NCBI GenBank assembly: GCA_903859705.1
Contig: CAIONQ010000045.1
Span: 1 to 53,281, forward strand
Length of the DNA stretch: 53,281 nt
Origin: an uncultured Chthonomonas sp.
GTDB lineage: Bacteria > Armatimonadota > Chthonomonadetes > Chthonomonadales > Chthonomonadaceae
Direction of reading: 5' to 3'
Shown here: positions 35,954-44,756 of the stretch, one piece after another
Position numbering within the stretch: position 1 is the first letter of the stretch
Layout: every line of letters begins with the position of its first letter
Notes under the pieces: generated by a model
Told to the model about the DNA's origin: nothing
The model's database searches: none
The model's input: only the letters and a program-made list of their open reading frames with translations
Program-made: the position numbers and the translations under genes

Positions 35954-36259
35954 AGATCGAATTGCTTTCTTGCTGTTTCGTAACCTGTAAGTGCCTGCGG
36001 TGCTGCCAATTCCAAAGTGCAGAAAGGCAGCCCAATACGGCTTTTACGTGCGAGCGGCATCCATGTTCTGCGAAATTGCATACCATGGCAATAATTTATT
36101 AATGTGCATTGATTATTGTGCAATGCAAGTTTGCACAGGCTCAATGTGCACACTGCAGGATTACCGCAATGTTCCCACGAAAACTGCCGCCAGATGTCGA
36201 TTTGGATTGTCTTACGTGTTATAAGTAATTTTCTGTGTATTCACCACAAATGGAGCCAA
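35954..36259. other. Divergent regulatory region between RND pump and GH32 genes
   Basis: 306 bp with no supported gene. It contains the TGTGCA cluster at 36103-36152 about 110-155 bp before the GH32 start and 150-200 bp before the pump start. A frame continuous with GH32 extends back to 36116 but encodes a Cys/His-rich stretch with no ribosome site. Confidence 0.5.
36103..36152. promoter_or_regulatory. Cluster of five TGTGCA half-sites (candidate operator)
   Basis: TGTGCA occurs at 36103-36108, 36117-36122 and 36145-36150 on the plus strand, and its reverse complement TGCACA at 36132-36137 and 36147-36152. GCATTG (36106-36111) and CAATGC (36121-36126) form an inverted pair around the second copy. 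Five copies of a hexamer in 50 bp in a divergent promoter region is far above chance and suggests a DNA-binding protein, perhaps regulating the fructan gene. Confidence 0.5.
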
Positions 36260-38200
36260 ATGATCCGCATGAAACGTGTAATGCACTTCCAACTTTTTGT
36301 ATCGCTTGCCACTCTGCTGGCGGCCGCTATGCTAGCCGGAGCGGAGATTCACAATGGCAAGATGGATGATGTTATTCTTGCCGATTTTGAGCAGGCTACT
36401 TATGGGGATTGGAGCACGGTGGGTACAGCATTTGGTACCGAACCAGCCCATGGTGCGCTGCCCGGGCAAATGCCAGTAAGCGGTTTCCTGGGTAACGGGC
36501 TGGTGAACAGTTTTCATGGCGGAGATGCTGCCACGGGCAGCCTCACCTCTCGCCCGTTCCTCATCAATCGTAGCGTAATCAATTTCCTAGTAAGTGGTGG
36601 GCGGCACCCAGGCGAAACAGGTCTTCGGCTAGTAATAAATGGCGTTACGGTTAGAACCACTACTGGTACGGATAGTGAACGTCTGGATTGGGCAAGCTGG
36701 GATGTACAAACGCTGGAAGGCAAAACCGCCAGAATAGAAATATTTGATAAGGCCGTTGGCGGCTGGGGACACATCAATGTGGATCAGATCATTCTCAGCG
36801 ATACCAGAAAGGCACCCGTGATTATGAAAGATGTGCTGTATGCAGAGACTTATCGGCCACAATTTCACTTCTCTGCTAAAAAGAACTGGCTGAACGATCC
36901 CAACGGGCTGGTGTATTACCAGGGCGAATACCATCTGTTTTTCCAGCACAATCCGGATGGTATAAACTGGGGAAATATGACCTGGGGCCATGCGGTTAGC
37001 CCTGATCTTGTGCACTGGACCCAGTTGGAGCATGCCCTACTGCCAGATAAACTGGGCACTATGTTTTCAGGATCTGCTGTCGTAGACTGGCACAACACAT
37101 CCGGCTTTGGAACTGCTGCCGAACCTCCGATAGTTGCCATGTACACTGCTGCCGGCGGCACCAATCCAGAATCTAAAGGCGAACCATTCACACAATGCAT
37201 CGCTTACAGCACCGATAAAGGCAGAACCTTTACAAAATATGATCATAACCCGGTGGTGCCACACATTGCCGCCGAAAACCGAGATCCAAAGCTTATCTGG
37301 TTTGCACCAACTCGCACCTGGGTTATGGCGCTGTATCTGGATAAAGAGGATTACGCCCTGTTTACATCGCCAGACTTAAAGGGTTGGAAGCAGATACAAA
37401 CGGTTACCATGCCCGGTGCCAGCGAATGCCCGGATTTCTTCCCCATCTCCGTTCAAGGTGAAAAAACCAGAAAATGGATACTTACCGGTGCCAATGGGCA
37501 CTACCTTGTGGGAGATTTTGATGGAGCACAGTTTAAATCGGAGCCAGGATTTACACCGCAGATAGCGGATAACGGTGCTAATTACTATGCCGTTCAGAGC
37601 TATAGCGATATCCCGAGTGCAGATGGCCGCAGAATTCAGATTGCCTGGATGAATGGTGGCCGCTATCCGGAGATGCCCTTCAACCAGCAGATGAGCTTCC
37701 CATGCGAACTTACCCTGCATCGCCTGCCAGATGGGCTGCGCCTATACCGATACCCCGTGAAAGAGATAAGAGGCCTTTACGATTCAGCCGTTACATATGA
37801 GAGTATTTCACTCTCTCCAGGCATCAATGCCTTCGAAAAGAACGAATCGATAAAGGGCCGGGAGTTAGATATAGATCTGGAATTTGAGCCTGGCACCGCA
37901 ACAGAGTTGGTGCTAAGCGTGCGTGGAGAACTGATCATTTACAATTGTAAAGAGCAAACAATTAGTTTCCTGGGCAAATCATCTCACCTGGAGCCTGCCA
38001 ATGGAAAAGTGCAGTTGCGCGTATTGATAGACCGCACCACCATCGAGCTCTTCGGGAACGGAGGAAGGGTGAGCATGAGCTCCTGCTTTGTTCCATCTCC
38101 AGAAAATCACGATGTTTCTTTAACGGCCAGTGGAGCACCCATAAAGCTGCCCTCAATTAAAGTACACACCCTCAAATCCGCATGGCAAGGTGTGCATTAA
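36260..38200 (+). CDS. Secreted GH32 fructan hydrolase (levanase/inulinase-like)
   Basis: 646 residues from the ATG at 36260; an ATG at 36269 is also possible. A signal peptide spans roughly 1-27. Residues 30-185 form a beta-sandwich module (DVILADFEQATYGDWSTVGTAFG; VINFLVSGGRHPGETGLRLVI), as found at the N-terminus of several bacterial levanases. The GH32 five-bladed propeller carries nucleophile D213 in WLNDPNG, the transition-state stabiliser D342 in ENRDPK and acid/base E389 in SECPDFFP. The C-terminal beta-sandwich is complete. It releases fructose from levan, inulin or sucrose outside the cytoplasm. Exo- or endo-action cannot be told. No fructose transporter or fructokinase adjoins it, although a PfkB-type kinase is 4.4 kb away. 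Confidence 0.92.
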   Translation: MIRMKRVMHFQLFVSLATLLAAAMLAGAEIHNGKMDDVILADFEQATYGDWSTVGTAFGTEPAHGALPGQMPVSGFLGNGLVNSFHGGDAATGSLTSRPFLINRSVINFLVSGGRHPGETGLRLVINGVTVRTTTGTDSERLDWASWDVQTLEGKTARIEIFDKAVGGWGHINVDQIILSDTRKAPVIMKDVLYAETYRPQFHFSAKKNWLNDPNGLVYYQGEYHLFFQHNPDGINWGNMTWGHAVSPDLVHWTQLEHALLPDKLGTMFSGSAVVDWHNTSGFGTAAEPPIVAMYTAAGGTNPESKGEPFTQCIAYSTDKGRTFTKYDHNPVVPHIAAENRDPKLIWFAPTRTWVMALYLDKEDYALFTSPDLKGWKQIQTVTMPGASECPDFFPISVQGEKTRKWILTGANGHYLVGDFDGAQFKSEPGFTPQIADNGANYYAVQSYSDIPSADGRRIQIAWMNGGRYPEMPFNQQMSFPCELTLHRLPDGLRLYRYPVKEIRGLYDSAVTYESISLSPGINAFEKNESIKGRELDIDLEFEPGTATELVLSVRGELIIYNCKEQTISFLGKSSHLEPANGKVQLRVLIDRTTIELFGNGGRVSMSSCFVPSPENHDVSLTASGAPIKLPSIKVHTLKSAWQGVH

Positions 38201-38478
38201 GGCGAGTTGGCATCCTGTGCATCGGCGGTGGCTATGGGTTTTCTGCGCCTCTTCAAGGTAATTGCCACCGCCCATCCTGTAGCGGCGCTCACGGGGATAC
38301 CAACCAAAAAATCATTAAACACGGCCTGCCAGTGTGCGCCTGCCGGGCTAAGGTGGGCTGCTTTGTCCTGCAGAGCAGTCTGGTATCCAAGGGCATGCAC
38401 TGCCGCCATGCCAATGATGCTGGCAACAATGCATAGGGCAAATTCTGCCCGTGATGGTGGCGGTGTAGGCTCATTCAT
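38197..38478 (-). CDS. Small membrane protein
   Basis: 93 residues from the ATG at 38478, which has AGGAAAAGG directly before it. Two hydrophobic segments (EFALCIVASIIGMAAVHALGY and FLVGIPVSAATGWAVAITL) flank a polar loop, followed by a basic KRRRK tail, so both ends are probably cytoplasmic. No family recognised. Its last four bases overlap the end of the convergent GH32 gene. The strong terminator at 38516 separates it from the EamA gene upstream. Confidence 0.5.
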   Translation of the reverse strand: MNEPTPPPSRAEFALCIVASIIGMAAVHALGYQTALQDKAAHLSPAGAHWQAVFNDFLVGIPVSAATGWAVAITLKRRRKPIATADAQDANSP

Positions 38479-38515
38479 GCCTTTTCCTGTTCTGCAAGCA
38501 ATGCGCATTTAATTG

Positions 38516-38553
38516 GGGCCGGCAATTGTGGGTTATCCCACAGTTGCCGGCCC
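38516..38553 (-). terminator. Strong hairpin terminator after the EamA gene
   Basis: A 17-bp stem: GGGCCGGCAATTGTGGG pairs with CCCACAGTTGCCGGCCC across a TTAT loop with only one wobble position. It lies 34 bp after the EamA stop on the minus strand. Confidence 0.6.
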
Positions 38554-38586
38554 TAGCTACACTATTATAGCAGGCACACTTACCCG

Positions 38587-39498
38587 TTACTTATTGTGGG
38601 CATTGCTGGTGAGCGAACCAATCAACACCCCTGTAAATATCAGGCCGCAGCCACCCACTGCCGATGCGCGCATCGCCTCGCCCGCAAGCACGCCAAACCC
38701 GCCCGCCCACACGGGTTCCATTGCATAGATCAGTGTGGCCTTTGTGCTGCAGATATTCTGCTGCACACGTGCCATAACCACCAGAGCAAATGCTGTGGCA
38801 AACAGGGCCATAAAGCCTGCCGAGGCAATTACAGTTGGGGCGGGCAGGTGTGGGGTGCCTCCACGTATGCCCATAGCAATGCCGCTAAAAAGGCCAACTG
38901 CCACAATCTGCAGCACTGCCAGCCGGGTGGCATCCGTCTCGGGAGCAAATTTTCCCACCACCACGATGTGCAGCGCCGTCGTGAGCGCAGCTCCTATCAT
39001 CAGCCATTCCCCAATACCCAGTTGCAAGCTGCGGCTGCCATTTAACGATATGAGGCTGAGGCCAATAAAAGAGATAACAATTCCAACAATAGCACGGAAG
39101 CCGGGCACCTGCCGTAATAGCGGTAATGAAAGCAGCGGCACCGCCGGAATGCTGAGGCCAACGAGGAATCCTGCTTTTCCTGCAGAGGTGAGGGGAGCAC
39201 CCACTGTTTGAAATGCAAGTGCAAGAAACAGGATGCCGCCCAGTAGCAGCCCGCGGCGCAGCTCCATCCAGGTAACACCACGCATTCGGCGAAAGTAAAC
39301 CAGCCCAAGAAATACCGATGCCATGCTGAACCGAATGGTTAGAAACATGAATGGATCGGTGTGCTCAACCGCACGGCGCGTAATTAAGAATGTGCTGCCC
39401 CAAATTACGGTTACCAGCATAAGCATAGCGTAATCCATGGTGCGCTGTTGATGGGACTTAAGATTGGCCGCCGATGGCAACCAGCGTCTAATCTGCAT
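38587..39498 (-). CDS. EamA/DMT-family metabolite exporter
   Basis: 303 residues from the ATG at 39498, which has GGGAGG before it. Ten hydrophobic segments in two EamA repeats; the first repeat shows TVIWGSTFLITRRAVEHTDPFMFLTIRFSMA and the second LFATAFALVVMARVQQNICSTKATLIYAMEPVWAG. Members export amino acids, nucleosides or other metabolites. The start overlaps the end of the upstream Lrp/AsnC gene by 11 bases, an arrangement that usually means the regulator senses the amino acid exported. Confidence 0.9.
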   Translation of the reverse strand: MQIRRWLPSAANLKSHQQRTMDYAMLMLVTVIWGSTFLITRRAVEHTDPFMFLTIRFSMASVFLGLVYFRRMRGVTWMELRRGLLLGGILFLALAFQTVGAPLTSAGKAGFLVGLSIPAVPLLSLPLLRQVPGFRAIVGIVISFIGLSLISLNGSRSLQLGIGEWLMIGAALTTALHIVVVGKFAPETDATRLAVLQIVAVGLFSGIAMGIRGGTPHLPAPTVIASAGFMALFATAFALVVMARVQQNICSTKATLIYAMEPVWAGGFGVLAGEAMRASAVGGCGLIFTGVLIGSLTSNAHNK

Positions 39499-40033
39499 GA
39501 TCTGCCTCCCTACTTTCCGTGTACAAATCGTCTGCCTCTCCAGAATGCTCGCCAAGGCGCATGGCACGTGCCGAGGTGCGGAGTGGTGCAGAAAGGGGCT
39601 CTTCCCTGAGCGTGAGCAGTACTATGGATGTGATGGTGCGCGTAACATCCGGAAAGCTGCGGATCCGTGCAATCAACTCTCGCAATGCCTGCGGAGATGC
39701 AGTGCGTACTTTTAAAATGTAGCTATCTTCGCCATCTACATCGTGGCACTCCAGCACTTCCGGGGCACGCCGGGTGTACTGCTCAAAAGCAAGGCTGTCA
39801 TCCTCGGAGGCACCGGTTCGCACACGTATAAACGAAAGCAAACCCTGGCCCACAGGTTCCGGATTAATGAGAGCGGTGTATCCGCGAATGAGCCCAGCTT
39901 TTTCCAGGCGCTGCACACGAGATGTAACCGCAGGAGAGCTCAATTCAACCAGGCGAGCAATGGCGGTATGGGCCATTCGGCCATCTTCCTGAAGATATCC
40001 CAGGATTTTGAAATCTAAATCATCAAGTTCCAA
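39488..40033 (-). CDS. Lrp/AsnC-family transcriptional regulator
   Basis: 181 residues from a TTG at 40033; AAGGAG lies eight bases upstream and the nearby ATG is out of frame. The N-terminal winged helix (DDLDFKILGYLQEDGRMAHTAIARLVELSSPAVTSRVQRLEKAGLI) is standard. The RAM effector domain (about 65-150) follows, with VLECHDVDGEDSYILKVRT. A C-terminal tail of about 30 charged residues exceeds the family's usual length (about 150). It probably regulates its own operon with the EamA exporter in response to an amino acid. Confidence 0.93.
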   Translation of the reverse strand: MELDDLDFKILGYLQEDGRMAHTAIARLVELSSPAVTSRVQRLEKAGLIRGYTALINPEPVGQGLLSFIRVRTGASEDDSLAFEQYTRRAPEVLECHDVDGEDSYILKVRTASPQALRELIARIRSFPDVTRTITSIVLLTLREEPLSAPLRTSARAMRLGEHSGEADDLYTESREADHAD

Positions 40034-40284
40034 TTTTCTATCTCCTTAAACCATTTGAACAATTTTACTTTAATATTTAATGAAAATCAAGGTGTGTGGC
40101 AATGATTTTGCTGCTGAATGGCCATCGCGGCCCCACTCTTCAATGTGCGCATTTCATCGTGCTGCTTTTTGCGGAGAAGGGTATCATTTACCCGGCGCAA
40201 ATAACGGCGCCCTTCAAGCGTAATAAATGAGTTAGCGTGTGCCAACAAGTGCGCCGCAGCAACAGCTCAAAGGAGATAAAATCA

Positions 40285-40749
40285 ATGCCTCAGATTGGTG
40301 AAAAAGCCCCCGAAATCGTGCTTCCGGATCAAAACGGGCAAACGGTAACTCTCTCAAGTTATCAGGGCAAAGTGGTGGTTCTTTACTTCTATCCTAAGGC
40401 CGATACTCCCGGCTGCACCACTGAATCGTGCGCATTTCGAGATGCCGCACCTATCTATGCCGATGTGAACGCCGTTATCATTGGCATCAGCCCGGATAAA
40501 TCCAGTGCTCAGCTTAAGTTTGCTAACAAATACGAGCTACCATTTACCCTGTTTGCCGATGCTGATCACGCAGTGGCTGAGACATATGGTGTGTGGGTAG
40601 AAAAATCGATGTACGGCAAGAAGTACATGGGTATTGATCGCACCACCTTCGTAATTGATCGCGAAGGCAACATCGCAAAGATATTTCCCAAGGTGAAGAT
40701 TGCAGGGCATGCCGAAGAGGTATTGGCCGCCGTGAAAGAGCTGGCGTAA
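40285..40749 (+). CDS. bcp: Thioredoxin-dependent peroxiredoxin, BCP type
   Basis: 154 residues from the ATG at 40285 with AAGGAG upstream. The peroxidatic C44 lies in YPKADTPGCTTESCAFRD, and C49, five residues later, is the resolving cysteine of the atypical two-Cys BCP class. It reduces hydrogen and organic peroxides in the cytoplasm with electrons from thioredoxin. The next gene, pepF, follows after 50 bp in the same direction. Confidence 0.95.
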   Translation: MPQIGEKAPEIVLPDQNGQTVTLSSYQGKVVVLYFYPKADTPGCTTESCAFRDAAPIYADVNAVIIGISPDKSSAQLKFANKYELPFTLFADADHAVAETYGVWVEKSMYGKKYMGIDRTTFVIDREGNIAKIFPKVKIAGHAEEVLAAVKELA

Positions 40750-40799
40750 CCAGCTGCACGTGGAGAGCAGAAGCAGTTTATAAGGAAGGCGCATAAGCC

Positions 40800-42605
40800 A
40801 TGAGCACCATACCAGAACGAGCCAGTGTAGATCCCCTGTACACATGGGATGCAGAGAGTATCTTCGCAACGCCAGAAGCGTGGGAAGCGGCTGCAGCCGC
40901 ACTTCCAGCGGAAATAGAGGCTCTGGATTCTTTCCGTGGAAAGCTTTCGGAAGGGGCGGAAACACTGCTCGCCTGGTTTGGAGCTTATGAAGCCAGCCTG
41001 CGTAACCTGCAAGATCTATTTCAGTATTCTATGATGTTCTCTGCTGTGGATACCAGCAATCAGGAGGCCGCCGCACGGGGTGCAGTTGCAGGCGGCCTGT
41101 ATGGCAAGTGGATGGCCGCATGTGCTTTTGCAGAACCAGAGATCCTTTCAATCGGCATGGATACATTGGAAGCCTGGATGCAATCGTCTGCTGATTTGGC
41201 CATATACCGGCATCGTTTACAACTTCTGGAAGAGGGCAGGAAGCATGTTTGCTCGCCAGAAGTGGAACGGCTGCTGGGGCAAACGGAAGATATATTCGGC
41301 GGAGTTGGCACGGTTCATAGTCTGCTTTCAGATTCTGAAATTGTGTTCAGAGCCGCTATCGATTCGCAGGGTAATGCTCATGAAGTGATTCAGCCCACCA
41401 TCCATAACTTGCTTGCCTCACCAGATAGAGCCCTGCGACAGGCGGCCTGGGAGAGTTACGCCGATGGCTACCTGGCATACAAAAAGTCGCTCGCAGCCTG
41501 CTTCTCTACCTGTGTTAAACAAAACGTTTTTAAGGCCACGGCGCGCAACTATCCTTCCGCAGTGGCCCAGTCTATGCACAGTATGAATATGCCCGTAGAC
41601 GTGTTTCATTCTGCCATTAACGCATACCGGGCCAATGTCGGCATCTGGCATCGCTACTACGCACTTCTGAAAAGAATACTCGGAGTAGATGTTCTGCGCC
41701 CGTGGGATATCAAGGCTCCCATCGCGGCTACCTCGCCAGAAGTGCCTTACAGCACCTCCATTGAGTGGATTTGTGATGCAATGGCACCGCTCGGGGCAGG
41801 GTATGTAGACCCCATGCGCCAGGGACTGGAGCAGGATCGCTGGGTAGATGTATATCCCAACCGTGGCAAAAATATGGGGGCGTTCTCCAGTGGGCATCAG
41901 GGCGCAAGGCCATTTATCTTCATGAGCTACGATAACAAGCTCACCGGAATGAGCACCCTCGCCCATGAGCTTGGCCACTCCATGCACTCCTGGCTTGCCT
42001 GGCAAAATCAGCCATTTGTTTACTCAGGGTGTGGTTCAGAAGTGCCTTCTAACTTCAATCAGGCACTCACAAGGGCACACCTGCTTAAAACTGTGCCAGA
42101 TAAGAATTTCCAGGTTGCACTTATCGAAGAGGCGATGTCTAACTTCCACCGCTACTTCTTGATCATGCCTGTAATCTCCGCATTTGAACTGGAAGTGCAC
42201 ACCCGTACAGAGCAGGGCCAGGCCCTTACGGCCAATGCGCTTAACTCACTGATGACAGAACTCCTGGCCGAAGCCTATGGGCCGTCGATGGATCTTACAG
42301 GTTGTGAAGAGCAGCTTGGGAGCATGTGGGCCCAGTTCCCAACCCATATTTATGGCGGCTTCTTTATGATTCTTTATACAATTGGCATCGCAGGAGCCCA
42401 TGCACTTGCCGAGCCGATTCTGGACGGAGACTCTGATGCTGCCCAACGGTATCTGGAGTACCTTAAGGGCGGCGCAGCGCGCACAGAGCTGGATGGCCTC
42501 AAACATGCGGGGTTGGATATAACCAGCCCGGAGCCCATCAACAGCGCCTTCAAGGTGCTGGAGGGCATGATAGATAAGCTCGAATCTGCATACGCCTCAA
42601 TCTAA
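40800..42605 (+). CDS. pepF: Oligoendopeptidase F family peptidase (M3)
   Basis: 601 residues, the usual length. An N-terminal helical domain (LYTWDAESIFATPEAWEAAAAAL; LLSDSEIVFRAAID) leads to the metallopeptidase core with H389-ELGHSMHS, where H389, E390 and H393 bind zinc and catalyse. The third ligand is in the helix FHRYFLIMPVISAFELEVH. It cleaves short peptides in the cytoplasm. A good purine-rich site (AAGGAAGG) precedes the ATG. It is the second gene of a run bcp-pepF-kinase-mrp with short spacers (50, 27 and 60 bp). Confidence 0.93.
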   Translation: MSTIPERASVDPLYTWDAESIFATPEAWEAAAAALPAEIEALDSFRGKLSEGAETLLAWFGAYEASLRNLQDLFQYSMMFSAVDTSNQEAAARGAVAGGLYGKWMAACAFAEPEILSIGMDTLEAWMQSSADLAIYRHRLQLLEEGRKHVCSPEVERLLGQTEDIFGGVGTVHSLLSDSEIVFRAAIDSQGNAHEVIQPTIHNLLASPDRALRQAAWESYADGYLAYKKSLAACFSTCVKQNVFKATARNYPSAVAQSMHSMNMPVDVFHSAINAYRANVGIWHRYYALLKRILGVDVLRPWDIKAPIAATSPEVPYSTSIEWICDAMAPLGAGYVDPMRQGLEQDRWVDVYPNRGKNMGAFSSGHQGARPFIFMSYDNKLTGMSTLAHELGHSMHSWLAWQNQPFVYSGCGSEVPSNFNQALTRAHLLKTVPDKNFQVALIEEAMSNFHRYFLIMPVISAFELEVHTRTEQGQALTANALNSLMTELLAEAYGPSMDLTGCEEQLGSMWAQFPTHIYGGFFMILYTIGIAGAHALAEPILDGDSDAAQRYLEYLKGGAARTELDGLKHAGLDITSPEPINSAFKVLEGMIDKLESAYASI

Positions 42606-42632
42606 CCAATCACGTATCGGGAGAATATCTGC

Positions 42633-43625
42633 ATGACGGAAGTATCCGCCAAACTATACGATGTCGCCACATTCGGTGAAACAATGCTACGCCTTGCCGC
42701 GCCGGGATGCGGCAGGCTGGAAGAGGCAGTTACTCTGGATGTGCGGGTTGGCGGATCGGAATCCAACACCGCAGTGGCCCTGTCTCGGTTGGGCTTCAAG
42801 GTTGCCTGGTGGAGTAAGCTGCCAGCAAATCCAATGGGCAGGCGAATAGAAAATGAGATCCGTCGTTGGGGAGTTACCACCGATGCGGTGATATGGGATG
42901 AAACTCCACAGGCGCGAGCAGGGCTCTATTTTCTGGATTTTGGTGCGCCACCACGTGGCACAGACGTATACTACGATCGGGCGGCAAGCTCCGCAAGCCA
43001 CATAACCGCACATGAAATGGATTTGCCCAATTGCCCAATTGGCCAATCCAGGCTGCTGCACCTCAGCGGCATCACCCCCGCTCTCAGCCCGTACGCCTTA
43101 AAGGCAACTACTCATGCCATGGCATTGGCAAAGCGTTCTGGCACACCGGTATCGTTCGATGTGAACTACCGGGCCAAACTCTGGAGTCCCTCGGCCGCAC
43201 GTGAGGCACTGGAACCGCTGATGTCAGGCATCGATCTGCTGATTTGCCCTCTGGCAGATGCAGTGAATATCTTCAGCATTCACGCCGGCGGAATAGATAC
43301 AGCGGCCGAGTTCCGAGAGCGTTACAACCTTAGCTCTGTAGTAATTACTATGGGCGGCGATGGCGCTGCTGCGATAGATTCTGAAGGCAAAGTCTATACT
43401 GCTGAGCCCTATAAGCTAACGCATGTTGTTGATAGAGTTGGCGCCGGAGATGCATTCAATGCAGGAGTGCTCATGGGCTGGCTCGCGGGAGATATGCAAG
43501 AGGGGCTAAAGTACGGCCTCGCCATGTCCGCGCTCAAACACACCATTCCGGGTGATCTCCTTATCTCAACACGCGCTGAAATCGATGCGGCCAGAAATGG
43601 TGGCGATGGCGGCATCAAACGCTGA
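42633..43625 (+). CDS. PfkB-family sugar kinase, KdgK-like
   Basis: 330 residues. The N-terminus DVATFGETMLRLAAPG and VGGSESNTAVALSRLG match the 2-keto-3-deoxygluconate kinase branch of the PfkB fold. The C-terminal signature DRVGAGDAFNAGVLMG holds the catalytic base D273 and the anion hole. A KDG or fructose substrate is plausible; a uronate-dehydrogenase-like gene lies two genes downstream and a GH32 hydrolase is 4 kb upstream. GGGAGA precedes the ATG. Confidence 0.85.
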   Translation: MTEVSAKLYDVATFGETMLRLAAPGCGRLEEAVTLDVRVGGSESNTAVALSRLGFKVAWWSKLPANPMGRRIENEIRRWGVTTDAVIWDETPQARAGLYFLDFGAPPRGTDVYYDRAASSASHITAHEMDLPNCPIGQSRLLHLSGITPALSPYALKATTHAMALAKRSGTPVSFDVNYRAKLWSPSAAREALEPLMSGIDLLICPLADAVNIFSIHAGGIDTAAEFRERYNLSSVVITMGGDGAAAIDSEGKVYTAEPYKLTHVVDRVGAGDAFNAGVLMGWLAGDMQEGLKYGLAMSALKHTIPGDLLISTRAEIDAARNGGDGGIKR

Positions 43626-43632
43626 TAAATTC

Positions 43633-43652
43633 TAATCGCGCAGTTGCGATTA
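43633..43652 (+). terminator. Short hairpin after the sugar kinase gene
   Basis: Perfect arms TAATCGC / GCGATTA with a 6-base loop, eight bases after the kinase stop and followed by a pyrimidine-rich stretch. It may reduce read-through into mrp. Confidence 0.4.
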
Positions 43653-43685
43653 TCATACATATTCCTTCATTAGGAGCAATTTAGC

Positions 43686-44756
43686 ATGCAGGCAGTTACG
43701 GAAGAACAGGTGCTGAACGCGCTACGCGTAGTTCAAGATCCTGATTTACATAGAGATATTGTTGCGCTTGGGTTTGTAAAGGACATTCGCATTTGCGAAG
43801 GTTCCGTTGCATTCAAGGTGGAGCTAACCACGCCCGCTTGCCCTGTGAAAGACCTCCTGAAGAAGCAGGCGGAGCAAGAGGTTGCCAAAATCCCCGGCGT
43901 AACCACCGTGTCCGTTGAGATGACTGCGCAGGTTCGCTCGCGGGAAAAAGCCGCCGAAGAGCTGCTGCCCGGGGTTAAAAATGTAATCGCCGTAGCCAGC
44001 GGCAAGGGTGGTGTGGGCAAAAGCACCGTTGCCGCAAACCTGGCAATAGCGCTGCAGCGCACCGGCGCAAGAGTGGGCCTGCTGGATGCCGATATATATG
44101 GCCCGACCATGCCGCTGATGATGGGAAGCACCCACCGACCGTTGATGACGGAAACAGCAACCGGGGCCAAAATTGTGCCGGTAAATGCCCACGGCGTTTT
44201 GATGATGTCTCTCGGCCTGATTCTGGATCCGGATAAAGCGGTTGTGTGGCGCGGACCGATGATCGCCAGCGCCGTTCGGCAGATGCTGGGAGATGTAATC
44301 TGGGGAAATCTGGATTACCTTGTTGTGGATCTGCCCCCGGGCACCGGCGATGCCTCGCTTAGCCTGGCGCAACTCGTTCCCATCTCCGGGGTTGTAATCG
44401 TTACCACGCCACAGGCGGTTGCGGCAGAGATAGCAAACAAAAGCGTAATCATGTTCCGCACTGTTGGGCAGGGGCAGGGCCGGGAAATTCCCATACTGGG
44501 TGTCATTGAGAATATGTCTGGCTCAGTATTCGGCACGGGTGGCGGTACCATAGCGGCCGAGAAGTTTGGCGTACCGCTGTTGGGCACCATCCCCCTGGAA
44601 AATGGCGTGTGCGCAGGGGGAGATTCGGGCGTGCCTATTGTCCTCAGTGGCCCAGATTCAGAGGCAGCTCTGTCCCTCAACCGCATTGCCGGTGCGCTGG
44701 CAGCCCGCCTTAGCGTGCTGCAGCACGAAGGCGCTGCAGATAAGCCAGAGGCTTAA
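43686..44756 (+). CDS. mrp: Mrp/ApbC iron-sulfur cluster carrier ATPase lacking the CxxC motif
   Basis: 356 residues. A MIP18/DUF59 domain (1-85: VLNALRVVQDPDLHRDIVALGFVKDI, with TTPACPVK) precedes the P-loop ATPase: deviant Walker A ASGKGGVGKST (104-114), Walker-type DADIYGPTMPLM and DLPPGTGDASL. In most Mrp/ApbC proteins the region after ENMS holds a CPHC-type cluster-binding pair; here it reads E275-NMSGSVFGTGGG, with no cysteines and a shortened loop. A similar cysteine-free form is known in some actinobacterial Mrp proteins. The Fe-S donor role is therefore uncertain. The 3' end overlaps the convergent SDR gene by four bases. Confidence 0.9.
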   Translation: MQAVTEEQVLNALRVVQDPDLHRDIVALGFVKDIRICEGSVAFKVELTTPACPVKDLLKKQAEQEVAKIPGVTTVSVEMTAQVRSREKAAEELLPGVKNVIAVASGKGGVGKSTVAANLAIALQRTGARVGLLDADIYGPTMPLMMGSTHRPLMTETATGAKIVPVNAHGVLMMSLGLILDPDKAVVWRGPMIASAVRQMLGDVIWGNLDYLVVDLPPGTGDASLSLAQLVPISGVVIVTTPQAVAAEIANKSVIMFRTVGQGQGREIPILGVIENMSGSVFGTGGGTIAAEKFGVPLLGTIPLENGVCAGGDSGVPIVLSGPDSEAALSLNRIAGALAARLSVLQHEGAADKPEA

